In this document: positions 49,298-58,446 of the stretch, piece after piece | Position numbering within the stretch: the first letter of the stretch is position 1 | How the letters are laid out: the number at the start of each line of letters is the position of its first letter | From: Candidatus Dechloromonas phosphoritropha | GTDB lineage: Bacteria; Pseudomonadota; Gammaproteobacteria; Burkholderiales; Rhodocyclaceae | Direction: 5' to 3' | Assembly: GCA_016722705.1 (NCBI GenBank) | Contig: JADKGN010000004.1 | Coordinates: 1,054,001 to 1,118,000, forward strand | Length of the DNA stretch: 64,000 nt | The notes under the pieces: model-generated | Seen by the model: only the letters and a program-made list of their open reading frames with translations | Databases searched by the model: none | Told to the model about the DNA's origin: nothing | Translations under genes and position numbers: made by a program

Positions 49298-49738
49298 ATG
49301 CACCCCGAATGGTGGCACTGGATCGTTGGCGGCATCGTGCTGGTGCTTGCCGAATTACTCATTCCGTCGTTCTTCATCGTCTGGTTCGGCCTCGGCGCGC
49401 TATTCGTCGGCCTGCTGACGCTCGCCTTTGATTTGTCACTAACGGCGCAACTGGCGACCTGGACGCTGGCGTCTCTGGCCATGGTCTTCCTGTGGTTCCG
49501 CATTTTCAAGCAGAGCTTCGTAAAAACCAGGGCGGGCACGGCGGACGGCGACGTAATCGGCGAAATCGGCATTCTCGTCACTCCAGTCGCCCCGTTCCAG
49601 CGCGGTAAGGCGCGCTTTCAACGGCCGCTGCTCGGCTCCGAGGAGTGGGTTTGCACGGCCGATACGGCGATCGCGGCCGGCGAGCGGGTCAAGGTCGTGG
49701 CCGTCGAAGGCAGTTTTCTGAAAATCAGCAAAACATAG
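49298..49738 (+). CDS. NfeD-family membrane protein
   Basis: A 146-residue short NfeD protein (MHPEWWHWIVGGIVLVLAEL): two to three membrane helices (about 9-75) and a C-terminal OB-fold (about 85-146: GDVIGEIGILVTPVAPFQRG through VKVVAVEGSFLKISKT). NfeD proteins work with SPFH/stomatin proteins in membrane organisation. The SPFH gene follows 12 bases on, as expected for this pair. The ATG at 49298 follows AAGGAGATAAAA. Confidence 0.9.
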   Translation: MHPEWWHWIVGGIVLVLAELLIPSFFIVWFGLGALFVGLLTLAFDLSLTAQLATWTLASLAMVFLWFRIFKQSFVKTRAGTADGDVIGEIGILVTPVAPFQRGKARFQRPLLGSEEWVCTADTAIAAGERVKVVAVEGSFLKISKT

Positions 49739-49750
49739 GGAATTGAAGAG

Positions 49751-50614
49751 ATGAGTATGGATTCTGGCTTGATTGTCACCGCGGCGATTCTCGTCTTCGT
49801 CATCGTCACCGTCGCCAAGGGGGTGCGCATCGTACCGCAGGGCATGGAGTGGATCGTCGAGCGCCTCGGCAAGTATCACAGCACGCTGAAGCCCGGCCTC
49901 AACATCGTCATCCCCTATCTCGACAAGGTCGCCTACCAACTGGTGACCAAGGACATCATCCTCGACGTCCAGGAGCAGGAAGTCATCACCCGCGACAACG
50001 CGGTGATCCTGACCAACGCCATCGCCTTCATCAAGGTCACTGATCCGGTCAAGGCGGTCTACGGCATTACCGATTTCTCCGAGGCGATCCGCAATCTGAT
50101 CATGACGACGCTGCGTTCGATCGTCGGCGAAATGGAACTCGACGAGGCGCTCTCGTCGCGCGACAAGATCAAGGCCAGGCTACGCGAGAGCATCGCCGAT
50201 GAGGCAGTTGATTGGGGTTTGACCGTCAAATCGGTTGAAATCCAGGACATCAAGCCCTCGCAATCAATGCAGAAAGCCATGGAAATGCAGGCCGCCGCCG
50301 AACGTGAGCGCAAGGCCGTGGTGATCCGGGCCGAAGGTGCCAAGCAGGCGGCCATCCTCGAAGCCGAGGCGCGACTGGAGTCGGCCAAACGCGACGCCAA
50401 TTCGCAGGTCATGCTGGCCGAAGCTTCGGCCGAGGCAATCCGCCGCATTACCGCCGCAATCGGCGAGCAGACCGGGCCGATGTCCTACATGCTGGGCGAA
50501 AAATACATCCACGCCCTCGAACGCATGGGCGAGAAGGACAGCGCCAAGGTCGTCGTCCTGCCGGCCGACTTGCAGGAAGCGGTGCGCGGGCTGTTCGGGC
50601 GGGTCAAGGGGTGA
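49751..50614 (+). CDS. SPFH/stomatin-like protein (QmcA type)
   Basis: A 287-residue protein with an N-terminal membrane anchor (LIVTAAILVFVIVTVAKGVR), an SPFH domain about 25-180 (VPQGMEWIVERLGKYHSTLK, PGLNIVIPYLDKVAYQLVTK, RDNAVILTNAIAFIKV) and a coiled-coil tail rich in Ala/Glu (AMEMQAAAERERKAVVIRAE). Forms ring-like membrane scaffolds that modulate proteases such as FtsH in related bacteria. It is co-transcribed with nfeD. Mobile-element DNA begins about 100 bases after its stop. Confidence 0.92.
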   Translation: MSMDSGLIVTAAILVFVIVTVAKGVRIVPQGMEWIVERLGKYHSTLKPGLNIVIPYLDKVAYQLVTKDIILDVQEQEVITRDNAVILTNAIAFIKVTDPVKAVYGITDFSEAIRNLIMTTLRSIVGEMELDEALSSRDKIKARLRESIADEAVDWGLTVKSVEIQDIKPSQSMQKAMEMQAAAERERKAVVIRAEGAKQAAILEAEARLESAKRDANSQVMLAEASAEAIRRITAAIGEQTGPMSYMLGEKYIHALERMGEKDSAKVVVLPADLQEAVRGLFGRVKG

Positions 50615-50722
50615 CTAGCTCAAATCGACCCTCAGCGGACGTAGTCAGACAGAGAATGCCCGAGTTCGACAGTTAAACGCGTAAGTGGTTGATTGTTATA
50701 AACGCGAGTTCAAGAACGTGGA

Positions 50723-53349
50723 CTACAAGAGGGATAGCTGCTGTGGTTGAGGCGGTTTTTTCAGGTTCAGGTCAGCGAAGACGCGGTTGTGGGTTTCCGA
50801 GAAGCGAGAGATGCCACTGACCGGTTGCGCGGCCTGATTGATGCGGATTTGATGCTGCTGAAGCTTCTGCAACTCGGCCAATGCGCGTTCCGGCGACAGC
50901 TCACTGTCGGCGGCGTGGAGGCGTTGGCGCATGATGCGATAGAGAATCAGCGCGATGAAGCAAAGGCTGGGCGTACGCCTCGATGCGTTCAGGCAAACGA
51001 TGAAACACCGGGCCGATTTCAATCTCGGACTTCAGCACCCGAAAGCCGCGCTCGATGTCAGCCAGCGACTTGTAGCGGTCGACCACATTATTGGCCGACA
51101 AATCGGGCGTATTGGTCACCAGCAACAACTTGCCACCCATCAGTTCCGCCAAGGCAAGCGCATCCTGATTGATGTCATAAGCAAATAGCGCGTTCTTGAG
51201 AGCAACCCGCAAGATGTGCGCCAGGTGCGCGTCCTTCACGGCGTGATAGAGCCGTGCCTTGGCGCCACTATCCGAGAGCCTCTTGCCGCGTACGCTCACC
51301 CTGGCATCCAGCTTGCCCAGCCAGGCCGCCGCTTGTTCTTCCAAGGCATGAATTCGTTCCCGGCGCAGCATCTGCGCCGCCCGGGCGACCGCCGGGTTGT
51401 GGGCGATGATCAGGCGCAGATTCCGCCACGGCAATTCGCCGATCGCCTCTCCTTCAGCCGGGGTGCAGTGCTGATCATGGAGGGGGCGCAACAGCTCGGT
51501 GAATTCGCTGTAGCGACGCCCCGGTACCACCAACACGAACTCCAGCGGCGCACCGCTTGCCAGGCGAATTTCGCACAGCGCATCGCGATTCTCCAGCGCG
51601 AGCAAGCCCCGGTCGGCGACCAGCACCCACGCGGCGAATCGAGGGAAAGCGTTCCAGCACCGTCTTCAGCGTCGGCAACAAGGTCGGCGATTCCGCCCTG
51701 TTGCCGGCAAACACCTCGTGATAGATCGGCAGCCCCTCCCCGGTTTGTACGATGCCGAGCATGAACTGACGGGCAATCAGGCCTTCCTTGGCCATGCCGA
51801 ACCGGCGGACCTCGCCCTCTTGGGTGGCGTGTCCCTCAGCCCGAATCGTCGTCATGTCGTAGAAGACCACCGACAGATCCTGATCGATCAACGGGCGCAG
51901 CAGACCCGCGACGATGCCATTGACCTCGGCTTGATGATCGATCAGGGCATCCATGCTGCGCAGCAGATGCTGATGGGTGATCGAGTTGGCTTCAATCCCT
52001 GGCATCGCGACCGTTTCCAGCCAGCGCAAGAAGCCCAGCTTTGAGTCTGGGTCGCACAGCCGATTGAAGACCATCACCCAGATCATGGCCTCGATGTCGG
52101 TGCTGTGGCGCGTTTTGCGAAAGACCCGGCGCAACTCGCCAAAGCCCAACGATTCCCACATCTCGTTCAGCGCCCAGACGTTGCCGAGCGCCCGTGCCGT
52201 TTTAAACACAACCGGCGGCAACGAGGCATTCAGGAAATCCGGGCGACCGGTCACTTTCAGTAGCCCGGAAATCACCGAGTCGAGACGGTCAGTCAGTTGA
52301 TCAAGCCGGCCAAGGGTAACCCGCGTGCGAGGTTTGGCCTTGCCAGCATCGTCACGAAAGACTTCGACCAGCTGGAGGTAACGGTAGCCATGCTCGCGCA
52401 ACCAGGCGAGATTCTCCTCGGTAGCGATGCCCCGATCCATCACCACCAAGGCGCCCGGCGACGCCGACAGCCCGCCGAGTATCCCCGCCAGCGTGCGGCA
52501 CTCCACCGCGTTACCGGCGAAGACCTGCGAGCGGCGCACAAATCCACTGACATCGAGCATCAGGCCCAGGGTCAAGACCGGACAGTCGCTGCGCTTCTCC
52601 TTCGAATGGCCGCGCCGGGCCTTGGGATTGCCCGCCTCGACGCCCGCGAAATAGGTGTTGGTCAGGTCGTACAAGGTGACCGTCGTCTCCAGGCCGAAGA
52701 GGTCCTGGACCCAGTTGAAGAGCGAGGTCTCGATAGCCTCCCGATGCCTCATCAGCACATCGGCGGCGCGGTACAGGCGCATGATCGACAGGTCCGAAAG
52801 CGAGAGGTCCCGGAGTTCGCCCAAGGCGCTGGTCTCGTTCAGCCAGCCCCAGGTGGTCAGCTCCGAAGCGGGCGCGGCCATGCGCGCCACCACCTGCGCC
52901 AGGATCATGGCGCGGGTCACGGCGTTGATCCCCAGCGAAGCCAGCAGGGGCTCGAACTCCAGTTGCGCCAGAGCGGCGAGTCCTACATGCTCGACGCCCA
53001 CCGAACGCGGCTGGGTGAGTTCGAGGGAGTGCACATCGACCTCGACGAATGCCGGGCTCTCGGCGGGAGCCGGGGCGCGGACCAGATGTTGCGCAAACAG
53101 GGCCTGGGCAATCGTCTCGACCTCCTCGAGCCGGTCCACGCTGAGGAGCGACTCCTGCTGGCCGAGCAGTTGGCTCAGGCGGGCGCAGAGGCTGGGCCAG
53201 AGGTCCTCGGCGAGGTCGAAGTGGGAACCAAGGTTGAGGAGGGTGACCTGGCGGACGCGTCCGCCCTCGCGGCGGCTCTCGACCAGGCGGTAGGTGTGGT
53301 AGACCTCGCCGGAGGCGGAACGACGGGTGGCGGTGCGGCGGATGAACAT
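50723..53349 (-). pseudogene. Chimeric, frameshifted IS1634-type transposase
   Basis: Starting at the ATG 53349, residues 1 to about 320 are the N-terminal half of one IS1634-type transposase (MFIRRTATRRSASGEVYHTY, YDLTNTYFAGVEAGNPKARR). At REHGYRYL (near 52377-52389) the frame runs straight into the N-terminus of a second, different IS1634-type transposase (QLVEVFRDDAGKAKPRTRV, LGRLDQLTDRLDSVISGLLK). That second part is broken by extra bases in a GGG near 51626 and in a GGG near 50968. The remaining reading continues in other frames (VLVADRGLLALENRDALCEI, KSLADIERGFRVLKSEIEI, then CFIALILYRIMRQRLHAADS). Not functional as it stands. Confidence 0.85.
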
Positions 53350-53588
53350 GCGCCAAGGATAGCGCGAGTCAAGGGGTTTGGATCGGCTACTGACAAATAT
53401 TATGGCACTACAAAATGATCTCCAGCCCCACCCCACGTAACCATGCGGGTTTGCGGGGCGTCATGGGGCGAAATCAGGGCAAAATCGGGGGGAGGTTGTT
53501 AAACATGGGTTAAATAATCCTAAGCCGGACGAGCCGGAACCAAACAGGTATTACGATAGAAGGCTGACGAATGACCGAGGAGGCGATC
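53350..53588. other. Leader region before the 504-residue gene
   Basis: No gene in 239 bases. The first part (53400-53480) holds G/C-rich complementary blocks (CCCCACG near 53430 and CGTCATGGGG near 53458). The part next to the gene contains a doubled GCCGGA (53524-53537) and a GAGGAG ribosome-binding site just before the ATG at 53589. It may include the end of the IS1634-type element and the 5' end or RNA leader of the next element. No inverted repeat could be fixed. Confidence 0.45.
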
Positions 53589-55103
53589 ATGTTGGCGATG
53601 GCTCTGGCGGAACGATACGCGACGAACATGCATGGCGTGCTTTCGTGCTTTGACCGGATCATTATCACCGGCACGCTGCCTGGTGCGTGCTACGCGGCAG
53701 GAATGACGAGTTATTTGTACACGCACGGAATTCGGGTATTCGACTACCCGCGATTTGCCGAGCCGCTGCGAGATCGCATTCGTGAGCGTGCGCAGGAGGT
53801 GTGTCTGGCGGCGGGTATTGAAATCGAGCACGTCAGCAAAAGCCATATTCGCAAGGAAGAGTTGGTCGCGCGAGTGCTCGCCGGTCGCGGCGACGCACCG
53901 GGTTTGGTGCATGTACTCTCGGCCATGGAAGCCTGTCCGAGCTACAAACCGTGGCATGACAAAGGCAGTGGCAAGACTTTCCTGCGCCCCGATCAAGGCA
54001 AGTGCCTGCACTACTACTTCTATTTCATCGACGAGGAACTGGGGTTGTGCTACCTGCGTGTGCCGACGTGGGCACCGTTCGGGTTGCAGTTCTACTGTAA
54101 TGGTCACAGCGCTCTGGCAAGAACTCTGACGCGAGAAAGGATCGACTTCCTCCAGCAGGACAACGCCTTCCTGCGTGTCGCCGACATCGCGCAGGCGCAG
54201 GCGCTGGCGGATGCGTTCAGTCCCGACGTACTTCACCCGCGACTGGATCGCTATGCGCAGTGGTTGTGCCCAGTGCTTGACGTCTTTGGATCCTCGTATC
54301 ACTGGAGCTTGCGCCAAGTCGAATACTCCACCGACCTGATGTTTCGCAGTGAGCAGATATTGGTTCCACTGTATGACGCCATTTCGCGCCAAGCGGTCTT
54401 GGCCGCCAACGCAGAACGCGTCTCCAGCTTTCTGGGCAAGAAAGTCACGCCACAACTGGCCCAGGAGATCGGTTCCCGGTTGTCCACCCGTATCGAGGGG
54501 CGCTGCATCAAGCACACCATGGGCGCCGCTGGCGTCAAGGTGTATGACAAATTCTCCCGCGTACTGCGGGTCGAAACGACCGTCAATGACGTGAGTTTCT
54601 TCAAACACCACCGCAAGGTGGAACACAAGGACAGGCACGCCACCCGAGAATTGGCGCCCCTGAAGAAGACAATCTATAGCCTGATCGACCTGCGCGACAT
54701 CCTGCTCGGCTGCAACCAACGTTACCTGGCGTTCCTCTCCAGCCTCGATGACCCCAGTGCCGGCGAGCGTGACTTGGAGCGATTGAGCATGCCACGGTTG
54801 GGGGCGGCTCCCGGTGTCAAAGGGGTGAACTTCTTTGATCCTGCCGAGAAAGCCTTGCTGCAAACCATGCAACGCGGCGAGTTCAACATTCACGGTTGGC
54901 GTCGTGCCGATCTTCTCAGCTATCTGAAGCTCACTCCGTCCGCCATGTCGCGCCAACTTGCCCGACTGCGTACGCTCGGCTTGATCAAGAAAGTCACTCA
55001 TACCTATCGCTACTACCTCACTCGATTGGGACGTTCAGTCGTCGCTGCGGCCTGCTCATTGACCCGCTTCAACATAGTGCCAACCATGGCTTGCGCATCC
55101 TGA
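53589..55103 (+). CDS. Unassigned 504-residue protein, putative mobile-element protein with winged helix
   Basis: The ATG at 53589 (MLAMALAERYATNMHGVLSC) follows GAGGAGGCGATC; an ATG six codons earlier lacks a good site. It has no transposase, recombinase or reverse-transcriptase motif that I recognise. Conserved-looking blocks: SCFDRIIITGTLPGACYAAG, MEACPSYKPWHDKGSGKTFL, KCLHYYFYFIDEELGLCYLR, VPTWAPFGLQFYCNGH, RIEGRCIKHTMGAAGVKVYD and TTVNDVSFFKHHRKVEH. The last 90 residues look like a winged helix (LSYLKLTPSAMSRQLARLRT). From memory the family is multicopy in diverse bacterial genomes and annotated hypothetical. It sits between two transposons, which fits a mobile element. Confidence 0.65.
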   Translation: MLAMALAERYATNMHGVLSCFDRIIITGTLPGACYAAGMTSYLYTHGIRVFDYPRFAEPLRDRIRERAQEVCLAAGIEIEHVSKSHIRKEELVARVLAGRGDAPGLVHVLSAMEACPSYKPWHDKGSGKTFLRPDQGKCLHYYFYFIDEELGLCYLRVPTWAPFGLQFYCNGHSALARTLTRERIDFLQQDNAFLRVADIAQAQALADAFSPDVLHPRLDRYAQWLCPVLDVFGSSYHWSLRQVEYSTDLMFRSEQILVPLYDAISRQAVLAANAERVSSFLGKKVTPQLAQEIGSRLSTRIEGRCIKHTMGAAGVKVYDKFSRVLRVETTVNDVSFFKHHRKVEHKDRHATRELAPLKKTIYSLIDLRDILLGCNQRYLAFLSSLDDPSAGERDLERLSMPRLGAAPGVKGVNFFDPAEKALLQTMQRGEFNIHGWRRADLLSYLKLTPSAMSRQLARLRTLGLIKKVTHTYRYYLTRLGRSVVAAACSLTRFNIVPTMACAS

Positions 55104-55224
55104 ATTCTTCTCATGATTTGTGATGATTGAACTGGTTAGTGACTAAAAACCTGAGTTGCCCCAGTGCAAACTGGCCAGAAGCCGAGCAGACTGTAGTTTT
55201 GCGAACGAGATGAGGAGTCACCCA

Positions 55225-55580
55225 ATGGGTGAGTCAAAACTGAAGCAGCAGAAACACGAAGAAAGGCTTTTGTCCTGTTCGGGAGTGCAAACCGTAGCGG
55301 GCCGAGTGCAGATGCGCTGGGAAGCCGAAAGCGCAGCCACCCCGCTGGGGCAATTGGCTTACTTCATCGAATTTCTCACACTCACCGGGCTATGGTCGCG
55401 TTGGCTGGAAAGCTGTCCACTGACATACACCAGCCCGAATGCGCCGAGCAAAGCGGACGTACTGGGCATCTGGACGCTGTCAGTGCTATCTGGCCACAAG
55501 CGCTATGCTCACGTCACCGCCATCCGTTGCGACGGCGTCAACCCAGGCTTACTGGGTATGCGCAAAGTCGTCTCTGAGGA
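55225..55580 (+). pseudogene. IS1380-like transposase, 5' part
   Basis: Reads MGESKLKQQKHEERLLSCSG to GLLGMRKVVSEE with an ATG at 55225 after GAGGAGTCACCCA. The gene is cut at 55580 by the IS4-family element; the frame beyond ends in that element. Joining 55580 to 58458 (deleting the insertion and one copy of the 11-base duplication) restores RKVVSEDALRNALKRI and a complete 524-residue frame. Confidence 0.9.
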
Positions 55581-55753
55581 GAATGGCACTTACTTAAGCT
55601 TTTTGGGATGTCCATTTTTAGAGCTGGTCCCGTTTACTTGGACAGTTTTTCCACGGAGATAGGTGGAGCCCTGCGGGGTAGCGTTATCCACGGTGACGGC
55701 GGCCGAAGGTCCGTTTAGACCGTAGGCTGACGGCGCGGTGGGTAACGCGGTGG

Positions 55754-56584
55754 TCATGCTGCGAACGTCTCTTTTGGCAGGTTTTCGACGTGGACCGTAT
55801 CCGGCATTTTACCGTCAAGGGTTTGATGCGGTCGGCGGGCGTTGTAGAAATCCAGGTAGCGCCCCAGGTTGGCCTTGGCATCGGCCACCGTGTCGTAAGC
55901 CTTGAGATAGACCTCCTCGTACTTGACGCTTTTCCAGAGTCGTTCGACAAAGACGTTGTCACGCCAGCAGCCCTTGCCATCCATGCTGATCCGGATTCCG
56001 TTATCCTTCAGCAACCCGGTGAAATCGCTGCTGGTGAACTGGCTACCCTGATCGGTGTTGAAGATATCCGGCTTGCCGAAATGCAAGATGGCTTCGCTGA
56101 CCGCCTCCAGACAGAAATCCGTGGTCAGCGTGTTGGATAACCGCCAGGAGAGGACTTTCCGGCTGCACCAGTCGATAACGGCGACCAGATAGACGAAGCC
56201 CCGGCGCATCGGAATGTACGTGATGTCGGTGGCCCAAACCTGATTGGGGCGGTCGATGACCAGGTCCCTGAGCAGATAGGGATGGATCAGGTGGGCATCA
56301 TGCCGTTTGGAGAGGTTCGGCTTCCGATAGAGCGCTTCAACGCCCATCTTCCGCATCAATGTCCGCACATGCTTGCGTCCGATCGTATGGCCTTCCAGGC
56401 GCAGCAGATCGCGCAGCATCCGGCTGCCAGCGAACGGGTGCTCCAGATGCAATTCATCGATGCGGCGCATCAGCGCCAGATCGGCGGACGAGACAGGTTC
56501 CGGGGTGTAGTAGGCGGTCGACCGGGCAAGCCCGAGAATCCGGCATTGCCGGACTACCGGCAGGGTGTGGCTGCGGTCAATCAT
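55754..56584 (-). CDS. IS3-family transposase OrfB
   Basis: A 276-residue DDE integrase-type transposase (MIDRSHTLPVVRQCRILGLA). HTH_21-like region (LRLEGHTIGRKHVRTLMRKM), then the catalytic core: WATDITYIP (first Asp), NTDQGSQFTSSDF (second Asp) and DNVFVERLWKSVKYEEVY (Glu). The ATG overlaps the orfA stop by ATGA, so it is made by re-initiation or by frameshifting from orfA. It appears intact. Confidence 0.93.
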   Translation of the reverse strand: MIDRSHTLPVVRQCRILGLARSTAYYTPEPVSSADLALMRRIDELHLEHPFAGSRMLRDLLRLEGHTIGRKHVRTLMRKMGVEALYRKPNLSKRHDAHLIHPYLLRDLVIDRPNQVWATDITYIPMRRGFVYLVAVIDWCSRKVLSWRLSNTLTTDFCLEAVSEAILHFGKPDIFNTDQGSQFTSSDFTGLLKDNGIRISMDGKGCWRDNVFVERLWKSVKYEEVYLKAYDTVADAKANLGRYLDFYNARRPHQTLDGKMPDTVHVENLPKETFAA

Positions 56585-56883
56585 CGTCTTGCGCTCAGCA
56601 GTCCCGCCTTGGTGAGCGCGCCTTCTAAAAAATCATTTTCCAGACTCAGGCGACCAATCTTTGCTTCCATGGCCAGAATGTCCGGGCCTTTCTCCTTGGC
56701 GTCCGTGTCGCCAAACACGACTGACGAACGCTCCATCAACTGTGTCTTCCAGTCGGTAATCTGGTTGGGGTGAACATCGAACTGCTGCGCCATCTCGGCC
56801 AGCGTCTTGTCGCCCTTGATGGCCGCCATCGCCACCTTCGCCTTGAACTCCGGCGAGTGATTCCGCCGCTTCCTTCTCGTCAT
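56581..56883 (-). CDS. IS3-family OrfA
   Basis: A 100-residue helix-turn-helix protein (MTRRKRRNHSPEFKAKVAMA; KTLAEMAQQFDVHPNQITDW) with a C-terminal leucine-zipper-like segment (EAKIGRLSLENDFLEGALTK). The start at 56883 follows GAGGAGCAAGA; an earlier ATG at 56898 overlaps that site. It binds the element ends together with OrfB. Confidence 0.9.
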   Translation of the reverse strand: MTRRKRRNHSPEFKAKVAMAAIKGDKTLAEMAQQFDVHPNQITDWKTQLMERSSVVFGDTDAKEKGPDILAMEAKIGRLSLENDFLEGALTKAGLLSARR

Positions 56884-56906
56884 CTTCTTGCTCCTCATTT
56901 CGGCCG

Positions 56907-58415
56907 CTACGCGGCCTGCGATTGAGCAAGGCTATCACTTATCCCTCTGTCCGAAATTCCGGGGCCGGCTCTTTTCATGACGATAGCTTTGGCGAGATTA
57001 CGTGGTTTGGTGAGCATTGGATAGGGTTTAGGTCGTCGTTTGACGGCGCGAGGCTCGATCCGGCCCGGTCGGTTACCGACCTGTTGTTGGGCGATTAAAA
57101 CGAATAGTTCGCTGTGTATGTCGTGATGGCTGCGGCTCGCAAAGGGTGCCCAGGCGAGCCAGATTTGCACGGTATGCTTGAAGCTCAGTTGGCGCGGCAA
57201 TCTGTGGGAGAGCATCGCAGCCTGAGCCATCATTAAGCGAATCAGATTGTAGGCGAGCAGATAGACCCAGATTTCCTTGATCGCCATCGCAGGCGTCAGG
57301 CAACTCAGTCGTTCCATGCCGAGCGTGGTCTTGATGTTGCGCAGATCGAGTTCAACGTGCCAGCGATCCCGATAGAGCGATTTCAAGGCAGTCTTGTCGG
57401 TTTGTTTTGGGCAAAGCAATGTCGTCACCCGTGTCTTGCCACCGACCCGAAGCTCGCGTACGGTCAGACTCTCGGGGGCCTGATCGTAGTCGGCCTGAGG
57501 CATCCAGTCGGGTTTGCTGGCGGGTTTTGGCAGCACGATCAGATGATCGCGCTGCCCCAACAGCCGACCTCGGCAAAAATCGGTGGTGCGTTGCCGCGCG
57601 CCATTTTGTTCAAACACCGCATCAATGCACCGCTCGCGCAATGAGCAGAGGAGAAAGTAGGTGGCGTAGAAGGCGTCGCCCAACAGTAAATCACCCTGCT
57701 CCAGAGAATCGAATATCGAACGCAGCAACGACTGCTCATCGCTGCCCTTGCCCCGACAGGAGCCGGTCGTGGCATTGAGGACCGCCCCGCTACCCAAACA
57801 AACGAGCCCAACGATCCGGCACTGCGGGAAACCCAGTCCCGGCTTCTGGCTCGTCGGTTGCGGGTAGACGACCTGATTGTCTGAGGTGTCGGGCATTACG
57901 ACGGTCGTCCCGTCCACCAGACGGACGGGACGACCCCGCCAATGCCAAGCTGTCGGCGCCTGCGTGGCGACTCTTTGCCCCACGTGGCACGCCAGTGTAC
58001 TGAGCATCTTCAAAGGCAAGCGCTTTCGCGCCCGGCAATAGGCGCCCGTGTGGGTGCTGCCCGGCACCAGGCCGCCAACCAGGCATTTGACCGCACGGTC
58101 ATTGACTGCCTTCTGGCAGGAACGATCGGTGCTCAGCGCTTGGGCCAGAAACATCGACAACGTCTCCGTCGGGGGATATTGCCTTTCTCGGTGGGGCGGC
58201 AGTTCAGATTCCACGGCATCGAACAATTCCGGCCCCATCAACAGGTTGAAAAACGCATAGGCGTCGCTCTGGGCAGCGTGGGCCTTGACCGTTCGGTGTT
58301 GCTGTGCGCGTGTACTGCGGATAGGATGCATTTGGGCTGGCTCATCGTGGGCGGGTTGGGTATTTGGCGACGCCAACTTATCACGCGTCGATCCAGCCTG
58401 TTTCATCATTTGCAT
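56907..58415 (-). CDS. IS4-family transposase with altered C-terminus
   Basis: A 502-residue DDE transposase (MQMMKQAGSTRDKLASPNTQ). First Asp in VRLVDGTTVVMPDT, second in DLLLGDAFYATYFLL, and the family YREK signature YRDRWHVELDLRNIK. The original C-terminus would read VMKNGHPKKLK and stop inside the terminal repeat. The IS3 insertion after VMK replaces these last residues by about 21 foreign ones (RAGPGISDRGISDSLAQSQA). The catalytic core is untouched, so activity may remain, but the left end of the element is now 1.36 kb further away. Confidence 0.9.
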   Translation of the reverse strand: MQMMKQAGSTRDKLASPNTQPAHDEPAQMHPIRSTRAQQHRTVKAHAAQSDAYAFFNLLMGPELFDAVESELPPHRERQYPPTETLSMFLAQALSTDRSCQKAVNDRAVKCLVGGLVPGSTHTGAYCRARKRLPLKMLSTLACHVGQRVATQAPTAWHWRGRPVRLVDGTTVVMPDTSDNQVVYPQPTSQKPGLGFPQCRIVGLVCLGSGAVLNATTGSCRGKGSDEQSLLRSIFDSLEQGDLLLGDAFYATYFLLCSLRERCIDAVFEQNGARQRTTDFCRGRLLGQRDHLIVLPKPASKPDWMPQADYDQAPESLTVRELRVGGKTRVTTLLCPKQTDKTALKSLYRDRWHVELDLRNIKTTLGMERLSCLTPAMAIKEIWVYLLAYNLIRLMMAQAAMLSHRLPRQLSFKHTVQIWLAWAPFASRSHHDIHSELFVLIAQQQVGNRPGRIEPRAVKRRPKPYPMLTKPRNLAKAIVMKRAGPGISDRGISDSLAQSQAA

Positions 58416-58446
58416 CAAAGAGTTGAACGTTAAGTAAGTGCCATTC

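Larger units (their letters stand above)
55620..56972 (-). mobile_element. IS3-family insertion sequence
   Basis: Imperfect 26-base inverted repeats at 55620-55645 and 56947-56972 (both begin AGAGC-GG-CCCG and end GGACAG on their own strand; 18 of 26 match). Flanked by TTT on both sides (55617-55619 and 56973-56975), fitting the 3-base duplication of the IS3 family, though T-runs make this ambiguous. Removing it restores the IS4 transposase C-terminus, which independently confirms the boundaries. Confidence 0.88.
55581..58446 (-). mobile_element. IS4-family insertion sequence (itself interrupted by an IS3-family element)
   Basis: Perfect 17-base terminal inverted repeats GAATGGCACTTACTTAA (55581-55597 and complement at 58430-58446). 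Both sides are flanked by the 11-base direct repeat GTCTCTGAGGA (55570-55580 and 58447-58457), matching the 10-13-base duplications of IS4-family insertion. Removing the inner IS3-family element leaves about 1.51 kb, normal for this family. Confidence 0.95.
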
